Positions 1-9,231 are shown, counted from the stretch's first letter. The stretch: 64,000 nucleotides of DNA from Aequorivita vitellina (GCF_022008365.1 NZ_JAIRBA010000005.1:97897-161896), one strand, 5' to 3'. Translations and numbers: made by a program. The notes: a model not told the origin generated them from the sequence alone.

Positions 1-143
1 TTCGGATTTTTGGAAAAACCACTTCCCGACTTTATAGAAGAATGGGAGTTATTTTAACCCACGATAAGCTGGATGGCGCCATTGAAGATGTAATCTTTAG
101 AGCGAAACAATTGGCTTCGAAAGTAAAAGTTATTCAAAAGTAA
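1..143 (+). CDS. purT: Formate-dependent GAR transformylase PurT, C-terminal fragment
   Basis: This is the 3' end of a gene that starts before the window. The 46 readable residues contain RIFGK, YRRMGV, an AIEDVIFRAKQLAS helix and a final KVKV, which match the extreme C-terminus of PurT. PurT is an ATP-grasp enzyme that makes formyl-GAR from GAR, formate and ATP in purine synthesis. The stop is TAA at 141-143. The identification rests on recall of the family's C-terminus, since catalytic regions are outside the window. The convergent trkH gene ends about 70 nt further on, and I see no strong hairpin between them. Confidence 0.75.
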   Translation, partial: RIFGKTTSRLYRRMGVILTHDKLDGAIEDVIFRAKQLASKVKVIQK

Positions 144-211
144 AGTTGGCGGTACTAGGAATACCTACGAGGCACAAAAGAGACCTTGCAGGATAATTAT
201 TAACTATTGAA

Positions 212-1717
212 TTATCTATTTCTCCAGAAAAAAGGAGTGAGTAAAATTAAAAAGGTAAACAACTCTAACCTTCCTATTAGCATTAAAAAGCTAGACCACC
301 ATTTTGCGGCAGCTGGCAGATTTGCATAATTATTAACCGGACCAAGATCGCCGAGTGCTGGACCAACGTTCCCCAGCGTTGAGGCCGCCCCGCCAAGTGC
401 CGTTTTAAAATCTAGACCCATCCAAGAAAAAACCAAAGTTCCAATTATAAAGGAAAGCATATAAAGAATAAAAAAGCCCAATATGTTAAAAACAATAGGC
501 TGTGGCACTGCCTTTCTGTTGTAACGCACTGGTAATATAGCGTGTGGATGAAGGGTTCTTTTAAATTCAAGCACACCGTTTTTAATCATGATAAGATGGC
601 GCATAATCTTAATTCCTCCTGCAGTTGAACCCGCGCAACCCCCAAGAAACATCATCCCAAAAAAGAAAATAGTTAAAAACGGAGTCCAAATTGTGTAATC
701 TGCACTTACAAAACCGGTCGTTGTAATAATGGTTAACACTTGAAAAAGCCCATGGCGAATTGCACTTTCAAAAGGCCCCCAAACCATTGGATGAGCAATA
801 GTTGAAACCGAAATATCAGCTTCAAAATAAATTAATAAAGCCGCTACAATGGTTAAACCAATTATAAGTGCAGCATACGATTTAAACTCTTCGTCTTGAA
901 ATATTTTTTGAAATTTCCTTTTAAAAGCGAAGTAGCTCAAAACAAAATTACTCCCTGCCAAAAACATAAAAACAATGATGATGTATTGCACCATGGGATT
1001 ATCATTCCAAAAGGCAACACTGGCGTTTTTTGTTGAGAATCCGCCCGTGCTTAAAGTTGCCAATGAGTGATTAATAGCATCAAAAAAACTCATTCCAGCA
1101 AGTTTCAGTAAAATTGTTTCGGCCAAGGTATAACCCACATAAATTAGCCACAGACGTTTTGCGGTATCTGTAATACGCGGGTGTAGTTTATCGCCGGCCG
1201 GACCGGGAGCTTCGGCGGCAAAAAGTTGCATTCCTCCAATTCCCAGTAATGGTAAAATAGCAATTGCTAAAACAATAATTCCCATCCCACCAATCCAGTG
1301 GGTAATACTGCGCCAAAATAGAATACCTCGCGGAATACTTTCAATATCGGTTAAAATGGAAGCTCCTGTCGTGGTATAACCACTCATAGTTTCGAAAAAT
1401 GCATTTGTAAAACTGGGGATTGCGCCGCTAAAAATATAAGGCAGGGTGCCTATTAAGGCCATAAAAATCCAACCGAATGAAACAATAATATATCCTTCCC
1501 GTTTTTGAACTTCCTTTCGGTGATTTCGCGTTAAAAACATAACAATTCCTCCTATACTCACGGCTACGGTTCCTGCCAGTAGTATTTCTGTAAGTACGCC
1601 ATCTTTGTAATACCAGCTTACAATGGAAGACAGTAGCATAAAACCACCGTTTACCATCAGCAAAAGGCCCATTAAATGCGAAATAATTTTATAATTCAGT
1701 TTGGAGATTGAATTCAT
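212..1717 (-). CDS. trkH: Trk-type potassium uptake protein TrkH
   Basis: Membrane subunit of a Trk/Ktr potassium transporter, 501 residues. All four pore loops with their filter glycines are visible: TTTGAS near residue 115, STGGF near 223, TTTGF near 332 and GNVGP near 449. A run of hydrophobic segments surrounds them, as expected for the 8-TM plus 4 P-loop fold. An ATG 48 nt upstream is in frame, but I chose the ATG at 1717-1715. It overlaps the trkA stop by one base (TAATG), which implies translational coupling, and it gives a protein that starts close to the first transmembrane segment. It is the second gene of a trkA-trkH operon. Confidence 0.95.
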   Translation of the reverse strand: MNSISKLNYKIISHLMGLLLMVNGGFMLLSSIVSWYYKDGVLTEILLAGTVAVSIGGIVMFLTRNHRKEVQKREGYIIVSFGWIFMALIGTLPYIFSGAIPSFTNAFFETMSGYTTTGASILTDIESIPRGILFWRSITHWIGGMGIIVLAIAILPLLGIGGMQLFAAEAPGPAGDKLHPRITDTAKRLWLIYVGYTLAETILLKLAGMSFFDAINHSLATLSTGGFSTKNASVAFWNDNPMVQYIIIVFMFLAGSNFVLSYFAFKRKFQKIFQDEEFKSYAALIIGLTIVAALLIYFEADISVSTIAHPMVWGPFESAIRHGLFQVLTIITTTGFVSADYTIWTPFLTIFFFGMMFLGGCAGSTAGGIKIMRHLIMIKNGVLEFKRTLHPHAILPVRYNRKAVPQPIVFNILGFFILYMLSFIIGTLVFSWMGLDFKTALGGAASTLGNVGPALGDLGPVNNYANLPAAAKWWSSFLMLIGRLELFTFLILLTPFFWRNR

Positions 1718-3066
1718 TAGATAAAAAGTTTTTCCACTTTTCCAATTGCCTGCGGAAGGCAGCATGCCACTACACTGTCGCCAGCTTTTATTTCAAAATC
1801 GCCCAAGGCAATAATGCCCTTGCCGTTTCTAACTACCCCACCAATTATAGCCGAAACTGGGAAATTTAAGTCTTTAATTTTTTTGTTGCACACTTTTGAA
1901 TTTGCCGAAACTTTAAACTCCAAAAGTTCCGCATTCATATTGTTAAGCTTCGTCATTGCTACAACTTCTCCTCTTCGCACATATCTAAAAATATTATTGG
2001 CAGCCAACAATTTTTTATTAATCAACGTGTCAATACCAATAGAATGCGACAGTTGAAAGTAATCCATATTTTCAACCAAGGCAATCGCTTTTTTAACTCC
2101 TTTAGATTTGGCAACCAAACAAGACATTATATTTGTTTCACTGTTTCCGGTTACCGCAATAAAAGCGTCCATTTCATCTAAGGATTCTTCTAAAAGCAAT
2201 TCCACATTTCTGCCATCGCCATTAATCACCAAACAACTGGGTATATCGTCGGCAATTTCAAAGGCTTTGTCTTTGCTGCTTTCAATTAGCTTCACATTAA
2301 AACGGTTTTTACACAACACTTTTGCTGTTTTATACCCAATTTTACTTCCGCCAAGTATCATTACATTCTTTATTTCCTGCTTGCTTTTTCCCGAGAGTTT
2401 TATAATTTGTTCATCACCCTTTTTAACGGTGGTAAAATAAACTTGATCGCCCTTTTTAAACTGGGTGCCGCCACGCGGAATTATAGTGTATTGCGTGCCA
2501 TAACGCTGAATAGCGATAGGTACAAATTTTAAATCTGGATACATTTTTGCTACTTCCTTCACCGATTTTCCCACAAATTCTGAGGTACGCGAAAGGTTTA
2601 AACCTATCATTGTTAGTGCGCCGTCTTCAAACTCGTAACTTTCGTTAAAGGCGCTTTGGTTGAGCAGCAGAACAATCTCTTCGGTTGCTAGGGCTTCGGG
2701 CGAAATAAGTTCGTCTATCCCAAATTTGGCAAAACCTACTTCTTCCTTTCTATCTATAAATTCAGTGTTAGAAATTCTTGCAATGGTACGTTTTGCACCC
2801 AGTTGTTTTGCAAGAACACACACGGTAATATTTGTAGTTTCACTTGAAGTTACTGCAATTAATAAATCGGTTTCACTCACCAGTGAATCTTCCAGCACCG
2901 CGATAGACGTAGCATCGCCACGCACAACGCGAATGTCTAAATTTGCATCGGCATGGGCCAACGAATCGCGATTGGGGTCGATAAGCGTAATATTTTGCGA
3001 TTCAAAAGAAAGCAATTTTGCAAGGTGAAAGCCAACTTCGCCAGCTCCGGCAATGATAATCTTCAT
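1717..3066 (-). CDS. trkA: Trk system regulatory subunit TrkA
   Basis: Cytoplasmic gating subunit of the Trk potassium transporter, 449 residues, with the usual duplicated RCK layout. The first Rossmann half opens with GAGEVG at residues 7-12, and the second with a degenerate ILGGSKIG motif near residue 237. Each is followed by a TrkA-C region. Both halves carry the acidic strand end expected for NAD(H) binding (LIDPN, LIESS). It is the first gene of the minus-strand operon and overlaps trkH by one base. The divergent gene menG lies about 200 nt away. I saw no convincing -7 box for it. Confidence 0.95.
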   Translation of the reverse strand: MKIIIAGAGEVGFHLAKLLSFESQNITLIDPNRDSLAHADANLDIRVVRGDATSIAVLEDSLVSETDLLIAVTSSETTNITVCVLAKQLGAKRTIARISNTEFIDRKEEVGFAKFGIDELISPEALATEEIVLLLNQSAFNESYEFEDGALTMIGLNLSRTSEFVGKSVKEVAKMYPDLKFVPIAIQRYGTQYTIIPRGGTQFKKGDQVYFTTVKKGDEQIIKLSGKSKQEIKNVMILGGSKIGYKTAKVLCKNRFNVKLIESSKDKAFEIADDIPSCLVINGDGRNVELLLEESLDEMDAFIAVTGNSETNIMSCLVAKSKGVKKAIALVENMDYFQLSHSIGIDTLINKKLLAANNIFRYVRRGEVVAMTKLNNMNAELLEFKVSANSKVCNKKIKDLNFPVSAIIGGVVRNGKGIIALGDFEIKAGDSVVACCLPQAIGKVEKLFI

Positions 3067-3251
3067 TGAGATTGAATTTATTTTTCACATTAACTTTATA
3101 AGGAAGATACTCCAAATAAAACTATTAGGTGAAATTACAGCGGCAAAGATATGGAATAAAAAACCGCTATGTGCAATTAGCATTTTAAGAATAATTATAC
3201 AAGATAGGGTGAAACTTCAAACAAAAGAAGCAGCAGCTCTTAAAAAATATG

Positions 3252-3259
3252 TAGTTTTG
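3252..3259 (+). promoter_or_regulatory. -7 box of menG promoter
   Basis: TAGTTTTG matches the Bacteroidetes -7 consensus TAnnTTTG exactly and ends 13 nt before the menG ATG, implying a very short leader. No clear -33 element was found, so this is a motif match only. Confidence 0.55.
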
Positions 3260-3272
3260 CAAGCGCAATTTT

Positions 3273-4004
3273 ATGGAAAAGAAAATAACACCTTATAAAG
3301 ATTCTTCGGAAGGAAAAAAGAAGCAGGTTGAACAAATGTTCGATACTATTTCTGAAAATTATGACGGCCTAAACCGCGTAATTTCGCTGGGCTCCGATAT
3401 TAAATGGCGAAAAAAAGTTATTGCAATGGTAGCCGCCAGTAAACCGAAAAATATATTAGACATAGCAACTGGCACGGGCGATTTGGCCATTCAGTTTGCC
3501 GAAAAAACTTCGGCTGAAAAAATTATTGGTTTAGATATTTCCGAAGGCATGCTTTCCGTGGCCCGCAAAAAAGTATTGGGAAAGGAAACTGCAGCAAAAA
3601 TTGAATTTGTGCAAGCAGACTCCGAAGCGCTGCCTTTTGAGGATAATACCTTTGATGCCATAACCGTCTCTTTCGGCATCAGAAATTTTGAAAATCTTGA
3701 AAAAGGACTTTCTGAAATATTTCGCGTGCTAAAAAAAGGGGGCATCTTTGTTATTTTAGAAACTTCGGTACCCACAAAATTTCCTTTTAAACAGGGGTAC
3801 TACATCTATTCAAAAAATATTTTGCCTTTGGTTGGCAAAGTTTTCTCTAAAGACAAAGTAGCTTACAAATATTTAAGCGAAAGCGCTTCGGTATTTCCGT
3901 ATGGCGAAAAGCTCAACAATATTTTGCGTAAAATTGGGTTTAATGAAGTGAAAAATAAGCCACAAACCTTTGGCGTGGCAACTATTTATAAAGCTACTAA
4001 GTAA
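3273..4004 (+). CDS. menG: Demethylmenaquinone methyltransferase (MenG/UbiE)
   Basis: SAM-dependent C-methyltransferase that makes menaquinone from demethylmenaquinone, the last step of the pathway that supplies the Bacteroidetes respiratory quinone. It has 243 residues. The UbiE N-terminal signature is present (VEQMFDTISENYD, then SLGSDIKWRK). SAM motif I is LDIATGTGD at residues 62-70, followed by the acidic ligand in GLDIS and the motif FGIRNF. In this phylum the substrate is menaquinone rather than ubiquinone. porT begins 3 nt after the stop, so the two are probably cotranscribed. An ATG-led reading frame that starts at 3053 and overlaps the 5' end is a shadow. Confidence 0.95.
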   Translation: MEKKITPYKDSSEGKKKQVEQMFDTISENYDGLNRVISLGSDIKWRKKVIAMVAASKPKNILDIATGTGDLAIQFAEKTSAEKIIGLDISEGMLSVARKKVLGKETAAKIEFVQADSEALPFEDNTFDAITVSFGIRNFENLEKGLSEIFRVLKKGGIFVILETSVPTKFPFKQGYYIYSKNILPLVGKVFSKDKVAYKYLSESASVFPYGEKLNNILRKIGFNEVKNKPQTFGVATIYKATK

Positions 4005-4007
4005 TTT

Positions 4008-4718
4008 ATGAAGAAGCTATTTATTGTACTCTCCTTTTTATGTATTGCAAACAGCGCAAATGCCCAATGGTTTTTTAACAAGGAGCGCATTGCCAACTTA
4101 GAAAATTTCGATAAAAAGAAGTTTTCCTGGGGATACTTTTTAGGCTTTAACAGCTACGATTTTAAATTTGATTACAGAGATCAATACGCCGACGACAACA
4201 CCGAAATTTTAGTAGAACGCTCGGCCGGTTTTAACGTGGGGTTGATTGGCGATATGCGCATAAACGAATATCTTAATTTAAGATTGGAGCCGGGTCTTTA
4301 TTTTACCCAACGCGACCTAACATTTCCGGGGTTTACATCGGAAGCTGACTATCTGCGCGAAGTAAAATCTACCTATATTCACGTGCCATTATTGTTGAAA
4401 GTTTCAACCAAGCGTTTAAATAATATTAAACCCTTTATTATTGGTGGGGTTTCTACTTCGCTTAACCTTTCCAGCAATCAAAAAAACCCGGAAGACAACG
4501 AACAAGGGAGGTTTAGAATGACCAATAGCACAAATTATTACGAGCTTGGTTTTGGAATAGATTTTTACCTCTACTACTTTAAATTTACCCCATCAATCCG
4601 CGGCGTATTTGCATTGAATAATGAATTAATCGCAGATGACGACCCCAACAGCCCGTGGACAGGTAATATTGACAAACTTGCTACCCGCGGAATTTTTGTA
4701 AACTTTACATTTCAATAG
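4008..4718 (+). CDS. porT: Type IX secretion outer membrane protein PorT
   Basis: 236-residue outer membrane beta-barrel protein. A signal peptide (MKKLFIVLSF then ANSANAQ) is cleaved after about residue 19. The rest is rich in alternating aromatic strands and ends in NFTFQ, with a terminal aromatic typical of Bam substrates. The placement 3 nt behind menG and the overall pattern match flavobacterial PorT/SprT, a T9SS component needed for gliding and protein secretion. This fits the T9SS clients at 22295 and 63915. The 3' end overlaps the convergent methyltransferase by 14 nt. It could be called only a PorT-family barrel if synteny is disregarded. Confidence 0.85.
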   Translation: MKKLFIVLSFLCIANSANAQWFFNKERIANLENFDKKKFSWGYFLGFNSYDFKFDYRDQYADDNTEILVERSAGFNVGLIGDMRINEYLNLRLEPGLYFTQRDLTFPGFTSEADYLREVKSTYIHVPLLLKVSTKRLNNIKPFIIGGVSTSLNLSSNQKNPEDNEQGRFRMTNSTNYYELGFGIDFYLYYFKFTPSIRGVFALNNELIADDDPNSPWTGNIDKLATRGIFVNFTFQ

Positions 4719-5433
4719 TACGCCTAAACTCACTTAAAAGAATAGCGGTTGCCGTGGCTACATTTAGGCTTTCGGTTTTTTGAATATTCCCGAAACGCGG
4801 AATGCTTATTTTATGGGTTATTTTCTGAATTATTTCGTCTGAAATACCATTGGCTTCATTTCCCATTACCACAATGCCGTCCTTCGGAAGTTTTTCAGAA
4901 TAAATATTGTTTCCCTCCATAAACCCGCCGTAGATTGGCAAAGTGGTGTTTTTTAAACAATCCGAAAGCGAGCGATAATGAATATTTACACGCCCTAAAG
5001 AACCCATTGTAGCCTGCACTACTTTTGGATTAAAACAATCTACCGTATCTTCCGAACACAGTAATTGTCGCACGCCAAACCAATCGCACAGCCGAATGAT
5101 TGTGCCTAGATTTCCAGGGTCGCGAATGGCATCGAGCGCCACAATTAAACCTGTATCTTGCAAGGGTTTTACTTTTGGAATTTCAAATACCGCCAACGAC
5201 GTGTTTGCTGTTTTTAAAAAACTTATTTTTTTAAGCTCTGTTTCGGTAATTTGAAAATGGTTTTCGGCAGAAATTTCAGCACTATTGGTTGAAAAAAATG
5301 CCTGAAGTTTTAAGCCTTCATTTAGTAATTCAGTAATTACTTTTGGTCCTTCGGCCACAAAAAGACCGTTTTGGATGCGGTACTTTTTTTGTTGTAAACT
5401 CGTTATTAATTTTGTTTGACTTTTGCTGACCAA
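4705..5433 (-). CDS. TrmH/SpoU-family RNA 2'-O-methyltransferase
   Basis: SPOUT-class methyltransferase that transfers a methyl group from SAM to a ribose 2'-OH of tRNA or rRNA. Motif 1 (RDPGNLGTIIR), motif 2 (MGNEANGIS) and motif 3 (IPRFG with ESLNVATATAI) are all present. The N-terminal half resembles the substrate-binding domain of the TrmH/RlmB group (FVAEGPKVI). An ATG at 5481 is in frame but encodes a hydrophobic, family-atypical leader. The TTG at 5433-5431 gives the usual start just before SKSQTKLI and about 242 residues. The exact RNA target cannot be told. It is divergent from tamL with only 36 nt between the two proposed starts. Confidence 0.88.
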   Translation of the reverse strand: MVSKSQTKLITSLQQKKYRIQNGLFVAEGPKVITELLNEGLKLQAFFSTNSAEISAENHFQITETELKKISFLKTANTSLAVFEIPKVKPLQDTGLIVALDAIRDPGNLGTIIRLCDWFGVRQLLCSEDTVDCFNPKVVQATMGSLGRVNIHYRSLSDCLKNTTLPIYGGFMEGNNIYSEKLPKDGIVVMGNEANGISDEIIQKITHKISIPRFGNIQKTESLNVATATAILLSEFRRTIEM

Positions 5434-5440
5434 AATATAG

Positions 5441-5448
5441 TATTTTTG
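5441..5448 (+). promoter_or_regulatory. -7 box of tamL promoter
   Basis: TATTTTTG fits TAnnTTTG exactly. A TTTG at 5415-5418 could serve as the -33 element, with 22 nt between. The ATG at 5416 lies upstream of this box, which supports the TTG at 5470 as the tamL start. Confidence 0.55.
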
Positions 5449-5469
5449 AATTTGAATAAAAATGTACAC

Positions 5470-8067
5470 TTGAAGCGCCACCTGACAAAAATATCACTAA
5501 TTATAGTATTTATCGGTCTATTTTTTTCGTGTAATACTGTAAAAAAAGTGCCCGATGGCGAATATTTACTCACCGAAAATACAATTTTGGTTGACAGCGT
5601 AAAAATCACGGATCCCGGAGTTTACAGCCAATTGGCGCAAAAACCAAACACGACCATCCCATTAATTGGCGTTCCGTTAGAATTACACATTTACAATCTT
5701 GCCGACCCACAGCCAGACTCTACCTATTACAAATGGCTTCACAAATATCCAAAACGTGAAGATCGGTTAATTCGTTTGCTTTCAAAAAAACAGGTGGATA
5801 AAATTGACAGCAGTTATGTGAATTTTAACCAATGGCTTCAAAAGTCTGGCGAAGCTCCTGCCATAATCAACGAGCAAAAGATTGAAAAATCTATAGTTCG
5901 ATTAAAGCGTTGGTATGCCAGCTACGGGTATTTTAATGACGAAGTATCTTATAAAATTGAACCAATTGAAAATAAAAAGAAGCGTGCAAAAATTACGTAT
6001 TCGGTAACCAGACATCAACCCTATTTTGTGGGCGATTCTATTGTTGAGAAGATAAGTTCGCCTGTGGTAGATTCATTATTTCAGGCCACAAAAAGCAGGT
6101 CGTTTATAGTTCCGGGGAAGCAATATGCCGCAAACGATTTTGTAAACGAGCGCGATAGACTTACCATTCAATTAAGAAATTCTGGCCTGTATCATTTTGA
6201 TCAGGAATACGTGGGTTTTGAAGCCGATACCGTTAAAACAGACCATAAAGCCAATATAACTTACATTATTCCCGACCGAAAAATTACGCAGGGAGACAGC
6301 ACATTTACCGAACCATTTAAGGTACACAGTATAAATGAAGTTAGGATTATAACCGATTATTCGTACGAAAACCGGAATAAAACGTTGCAAGATTCTACAA
6401 GTTATAAGGGCTATAAATTATTTAGTTATGGCAAAATGCGTTTTCGCCCAAAAGCTATTGCCGATGCAATATCAATTACACCCGGCAAAATTTATAAAGA
6501 TATTGACCGGACGCTTACATACAACCAGATTAGCGATTTGCGTATTTTTAAATATCCGAATATAAATTATTCAGAAGTTGCTTCAGATTCAACCAAAAGT
6601 TTACTTAACGCCACTGTTTTGCTCAGTCCGCGCGACCGTTTTACGCTAGGGGTAGATTTTGATGCTTACACCTCTACCATTCAACAATTCGGAATTAGTT
6701 TTAGTGGAAATATAATTTTTCGAAATATTTTTAGGGGTGCCGAAATACTTGAAGTATCGGGACGCGGAAGCCTTGGTTCTTCAAAAGATGCAGCAGACAG
6801 TGACAGCAAGTTTTTTAATATTTCGGAATTTGGTGGCGATGTAAAACTCACATTCCCGAGCATTATTTTTCCTATAAATACCGAAAAGTTAATTCCAAAA
6901 TATATGTCGCCATCAACTGGAATTAGTCTTGGCGCCAGCGTGCAAAACAACATTGGTTTAGACAGACAAACGGTAAACGGCGTGTATAATTACCGATGGA
7001 AACCATCAAAAATTCTGAATTATCAATTAGATTTTTTAAATCTACAATATGTAAAAAACCTAAATACTGGCAATTATTTTAATGTGTATAGAAATTCTTT
7101 TGAGCAATTAAACAACATTGCCCAGGAAACGGAACGCGATAATCCGGGAACAATAAATCCGGAATATTACATGTATGATGATAACAACAATCTTGTACTT
7201 ATTGTGCCCGAAGGAGCCAATGGATTTATTCGAGATGTAAAAAATGGCGTTATTAACCCAATTTTTATAGAAGACGACGGTTCCATTGCCGTAAATAATA
7301 TTGACGAACGCAAAAAGCGACTTACTGAAGACAATTTAATTTTTGCCACAAATATAAGCCGTACACGCGATACGCGCGAAAATATTCAAGACAACAACTT
7401 CTCGAGAACGCGTTATAAACTTGAATTAGCCGGAAATCTTCTCTCTGGAATTTCGAGTCTTGTAGGCGAAAATAAAAATAGCGATGGCAACTATACTGCT
7501 TTGGGCGTTGTTTTTTCGCAATACGTAAAAGGGGAAGCAGAATATATAAAACACTGGGAATTAAACGGAAATAACGTTTTGGCGTTTCGCGTATTTGGCG
7601 GAATAGCTATTCCATACGGTAACAGTAACAACATTCCGTTTACGCGAAGTTATTTTGCGGGCGGTGCCAACGACAACCGAGGGTGGCGCGCCTACGATCT
7701 TGGCCCTGGAAGCAGCGGCAGTACAGACGAATTTAATGAAGCCAATTTTAAAATAGCCCTTAATGCAGAATATCGATTTACTATTTTGGGAGCCTTTAAG
7801 GGCGGTCTCTTTATCGATACTGGAAATATTTGGAATGTATTAGACAATATTCAAGATGAAGCCTCGGTATTTAACGGAATTGCAGATATGAAAGAATTAG
7901 CTGTTGCTACGGGTGTGGGGCTGCGCTACGATTTTGGTTTTTTCGTATTCCGTTTTGATGTTGGCTTCAAAACCCATAACCCTGCAAAACCCGTGGGCGA
8001 GCGGTGGTTTACAGATTACAATTTCAGAAAGGCCGTTTACAATATCGGCATCAACTATCCATTCTAA
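5470..8067 (+). CDS. tamL: TamL, lipoprotein-type BamA/TamA-family outer membrane translocation protein
   Basis: Omp85-family outer membrane protein of about 865 residues. The chosen TTG start gives a type II signal peptide with a clear lipobox (IGLFFSC) about 20 residues in. A TamA that is also a lipoprotein is the hallmark of Bacteroidetes TamL. N-terminal regions resemble POTRA repeats, for example the segment around YASYGYFNDEVSY. The C-terminal barrel contains the Omp85 signature around FTRSYFAGGANDNRGW and ends in phenylalanine (NYPF). The role is insertion or assembly of outer membrane proteins together with an inner membrane TamB. No tamB follows here, since the next gene is fbaA. The in-frame ATG at 5416 is less likely because the promoter box lies downstream of it. 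Confidence 0.85.
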   Translation: MKRHLTKISLIIVFIGLFFSCNTVKKVPDGEYLLTENTILVDSVKITDPGVYSQLAQKPNTTIPLIGVPLELHIYNLADPQPDSTYYKWLHKYPKREDRLIRLLSKKQVDKIDSSYVNFNQWLQKSGEAPAIINEQKIEKSIVRLKRWYASYGYFNDEVSYKIEPIENKKKRAKITYSVTRHQPYFVGDSIVEKISSPVVDSLFQATKSRSFIVPGKQYAANDFVNERDRLTIQLRNSGLYHFDQEYVGFEADTVKTDHKANITYIIPDRKITQGDSTFTEPFKVHSINEVRIITDYSYENRNKTLQDSTSYKGYKLFSYGKMRFRPKAIADAISITPGKIYKDIDRTLTYNQISDLRIFKYPNINYSEVASDSTKSLLNATVLLSPRDRFTLGVDFDAYTSTIQQFGISFSGNIIFRNIFRGAEILEVSGRGSLGSSKDAADSDSKFFNISEFGGDVKLTFPSIIFPINTEKLIPKYMSPSTGISLGASVQNNIGLDRQTVNGVYNYRWKPSKILNYQLDFLNLQYVKNLNTGNYFNVYRNSFEQLNNIAQETERDNPGTINPEYYMYDDNNNLVLIVPEGANGFIRDVKNGVINPIFIEDDGSIAVNNIDERKKRLTEDNLIFATNISRTRDTRENIQDNNFSRTRYKLELAGNLLSGISSLVGENKNSDGNYTALGVVFSQYVKGEAEYIKHWELNGNNVLAFRVFGGIAIPYGNSNNIPFTRSYFAGGANDNRGWRAYDLGPGSSGSTDEFNEANFKIALNAEYRFTILGAFKGGLFIDTGNIWNVLDNIQDEASVFNGIADMKELAVATGVGLRYDFGFFVFRFDVGFKTHNPAKPVGERWFTDYNFRKAVYNIGINYPF

Positions 8068-8073
8068 ACCATA

Positions 8074-8090
8074 TAAATTTGTTACTTTTG
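8074..8090 (+). promoter_or_regulatory. Two overlapping-range -7 boxes upstream of fbaA
   Basis: TAAATTTG (8074-8081) and TACTTTTG (8083-8090) both fit TAnnTTTG. Initiation from the second would fall near 8097, leaving a leader of roughly 65 nt before the fbaA ATG. Confidence 0.5.
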
Positions 8091-8103
8091 CTGAAGGGCT
8101 TTA

Positions 8104-8120
8104 GTTTGCATTATGCAAAC
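8104..8120. promoter_or_regulatory. Perfect 8-bp inverted repeat downstream of the fbaA promoter
   Basis: GTTTGCAT-T-ATGCAAAC is a perfect dyad with a 1-nt centre. It starts 13 nt after the TACTTTTG box, at or just after the expected transcription start and 43 nt before the ATG. The position suits an operator. The binding protein is unknown. Confidence 0.45.
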
Positions 8121-8163
8121 GCAGGTCCCGTAATTTTATAACACTTAACACCTCAACATAACT

Positions 8164-9231
8164 ATGAGCCACGGAATTAAACCCGGTGTAGCAACCGGAA
8201 AGGAAGTTCAGAGAATACATCAATTCGCAAAGGAAAAAGGTTTTGCAATGCCCGCCGTTAATGTGGTAGGATCAGATAGCGTAAACGCTGTTATGGAAAC
8301 TGCTGCTTCATTAAATTCGCCAGTAATTATTCAATTTTCTAATGGAGGCGCACATTTTAATGCTGGTAAAGGACTTTCAAACGAAAACGAAAAAGCTGCA
8401 ATAGCCGGTGGTGTTGCGGGTGCAAAACACGTTCACGAACTTGCACAAGTTTATGGTGCAACGGTTATACTTCACACAGATCACTGTGCTAAAAAATTAC
8501 TTCCTTGGATTGATGGATTGCTGGATGCTGGCGAAAAGTTTTATAAAGAAACTGGCAAGCCGCTTTACAGCTCGCATATGATAGATTTATCTGAAGAGCC
8601 TATTGAAGAAAACATTGAAATTTGCAAACGTTATTTAGAGCGAATGAGCAAGATTGGAATGACGCTTGAAATTGAATTGGGAATCACTGGCGGCGAAGAA
8701 GACGGCGTTGATAATACCGATGTAGATTCGTCTAAACTTTACACCCAGCCCGACGAGGTTGCTTATGCATATGAAGAACTTTCAAAAATAAGCGATCAAT
8801 TTACGATTGCTGCAGCCTTCGGAAATGTACACGGGGTTTACAAACCTGGAAATGTAAAATTAACACCAATTATTCTGAAAAATTCGCAGGAATATGTTCA
8901 GAAAAAATTCAATACAGGTTCAAACCCTATAGATTTTGTTTTTCACGGCGGAAGCGGTTCTTCCCTTGAAGAAATTAGAGAAGCTATTAGTTACGGTGTA
9001 ATCAAGATGAATATTGACACCGATATGCAATTTGCTTTCACAGAAGGCGTGCGCGATTATATAGTGAAAAATTTGGAGTATCTAAAAACCCAAATTGGAA
9101 ACCCCGATGGTAGTGATTTACCGAATAAAAAATATTACGACCCACGAAAATGGCTTCGCGAAGGTGAAATCACTTTTAAGAAAAGACTTGAACAAGCCTT
9201 TAAAGATTTAAATAACGTAAATACGTTGTAA
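8164..9231 (+). CDS. fbaA: Class II fructose-bisphosphate aldolase
   Basis: Zinc-dependent aldolase of glycolysis and gluconeogenesis that interconverts fructose-1,6-bisphosphate with DHAP and glyceraldehyde-3-phosphate. Its 355 residues are typical of the class IIA (E. coli FbaA) subgroup. The HTDHC motif at residues 104-108 carries the catalytic Asp and first zinc His. Further metal and phosphate ligands appear in FGNVHGVYKPG and in the FHGGSGSS loop. NIDTDMQ near the C-terminal third is also class II specific. The gene stands alone behind its own promoter and palindrome. accD starts 110 nt later. Confidence 0.96.
   Translation: MSHGIKPGVATGKEVQRIHQFAKEKGFAMPAVNVVGSDSVNAVMETAASLNSPVIIQFSNGGAHFNAGKGLSNENEKAAIAGGVAGAKHVHELAQVYGATVILHTDHCAKKLLPWIDGLLDAGEKFYKETGKPLYSSHMIDLSEEPIEENIEICKRYLERMSKIGMTLEIELGITGGEEDGVDNTDVDSSKLYTQPDEVAYAYEELSKISDQFTIAAAFGNVHGVYKPGNVKLTPIILKNSQEYVQKKFNTGSNPIDFVFHGGSGSSLEEIREAISYGVIKMNIDTDMQFAFTEGVRDYIVKNLEYLKTQIGNPDGSDLPNKKYYDPRKWLREGEITFKKRLEQAFKDLNNVNTL

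Noticed and set aside
3053..3298. Plus-strand frame spanning the trkA-menG gap
   Set aside because: It overlaps the menG start out of frame and crosses the menG promoter box. Its composition is not protein-like.
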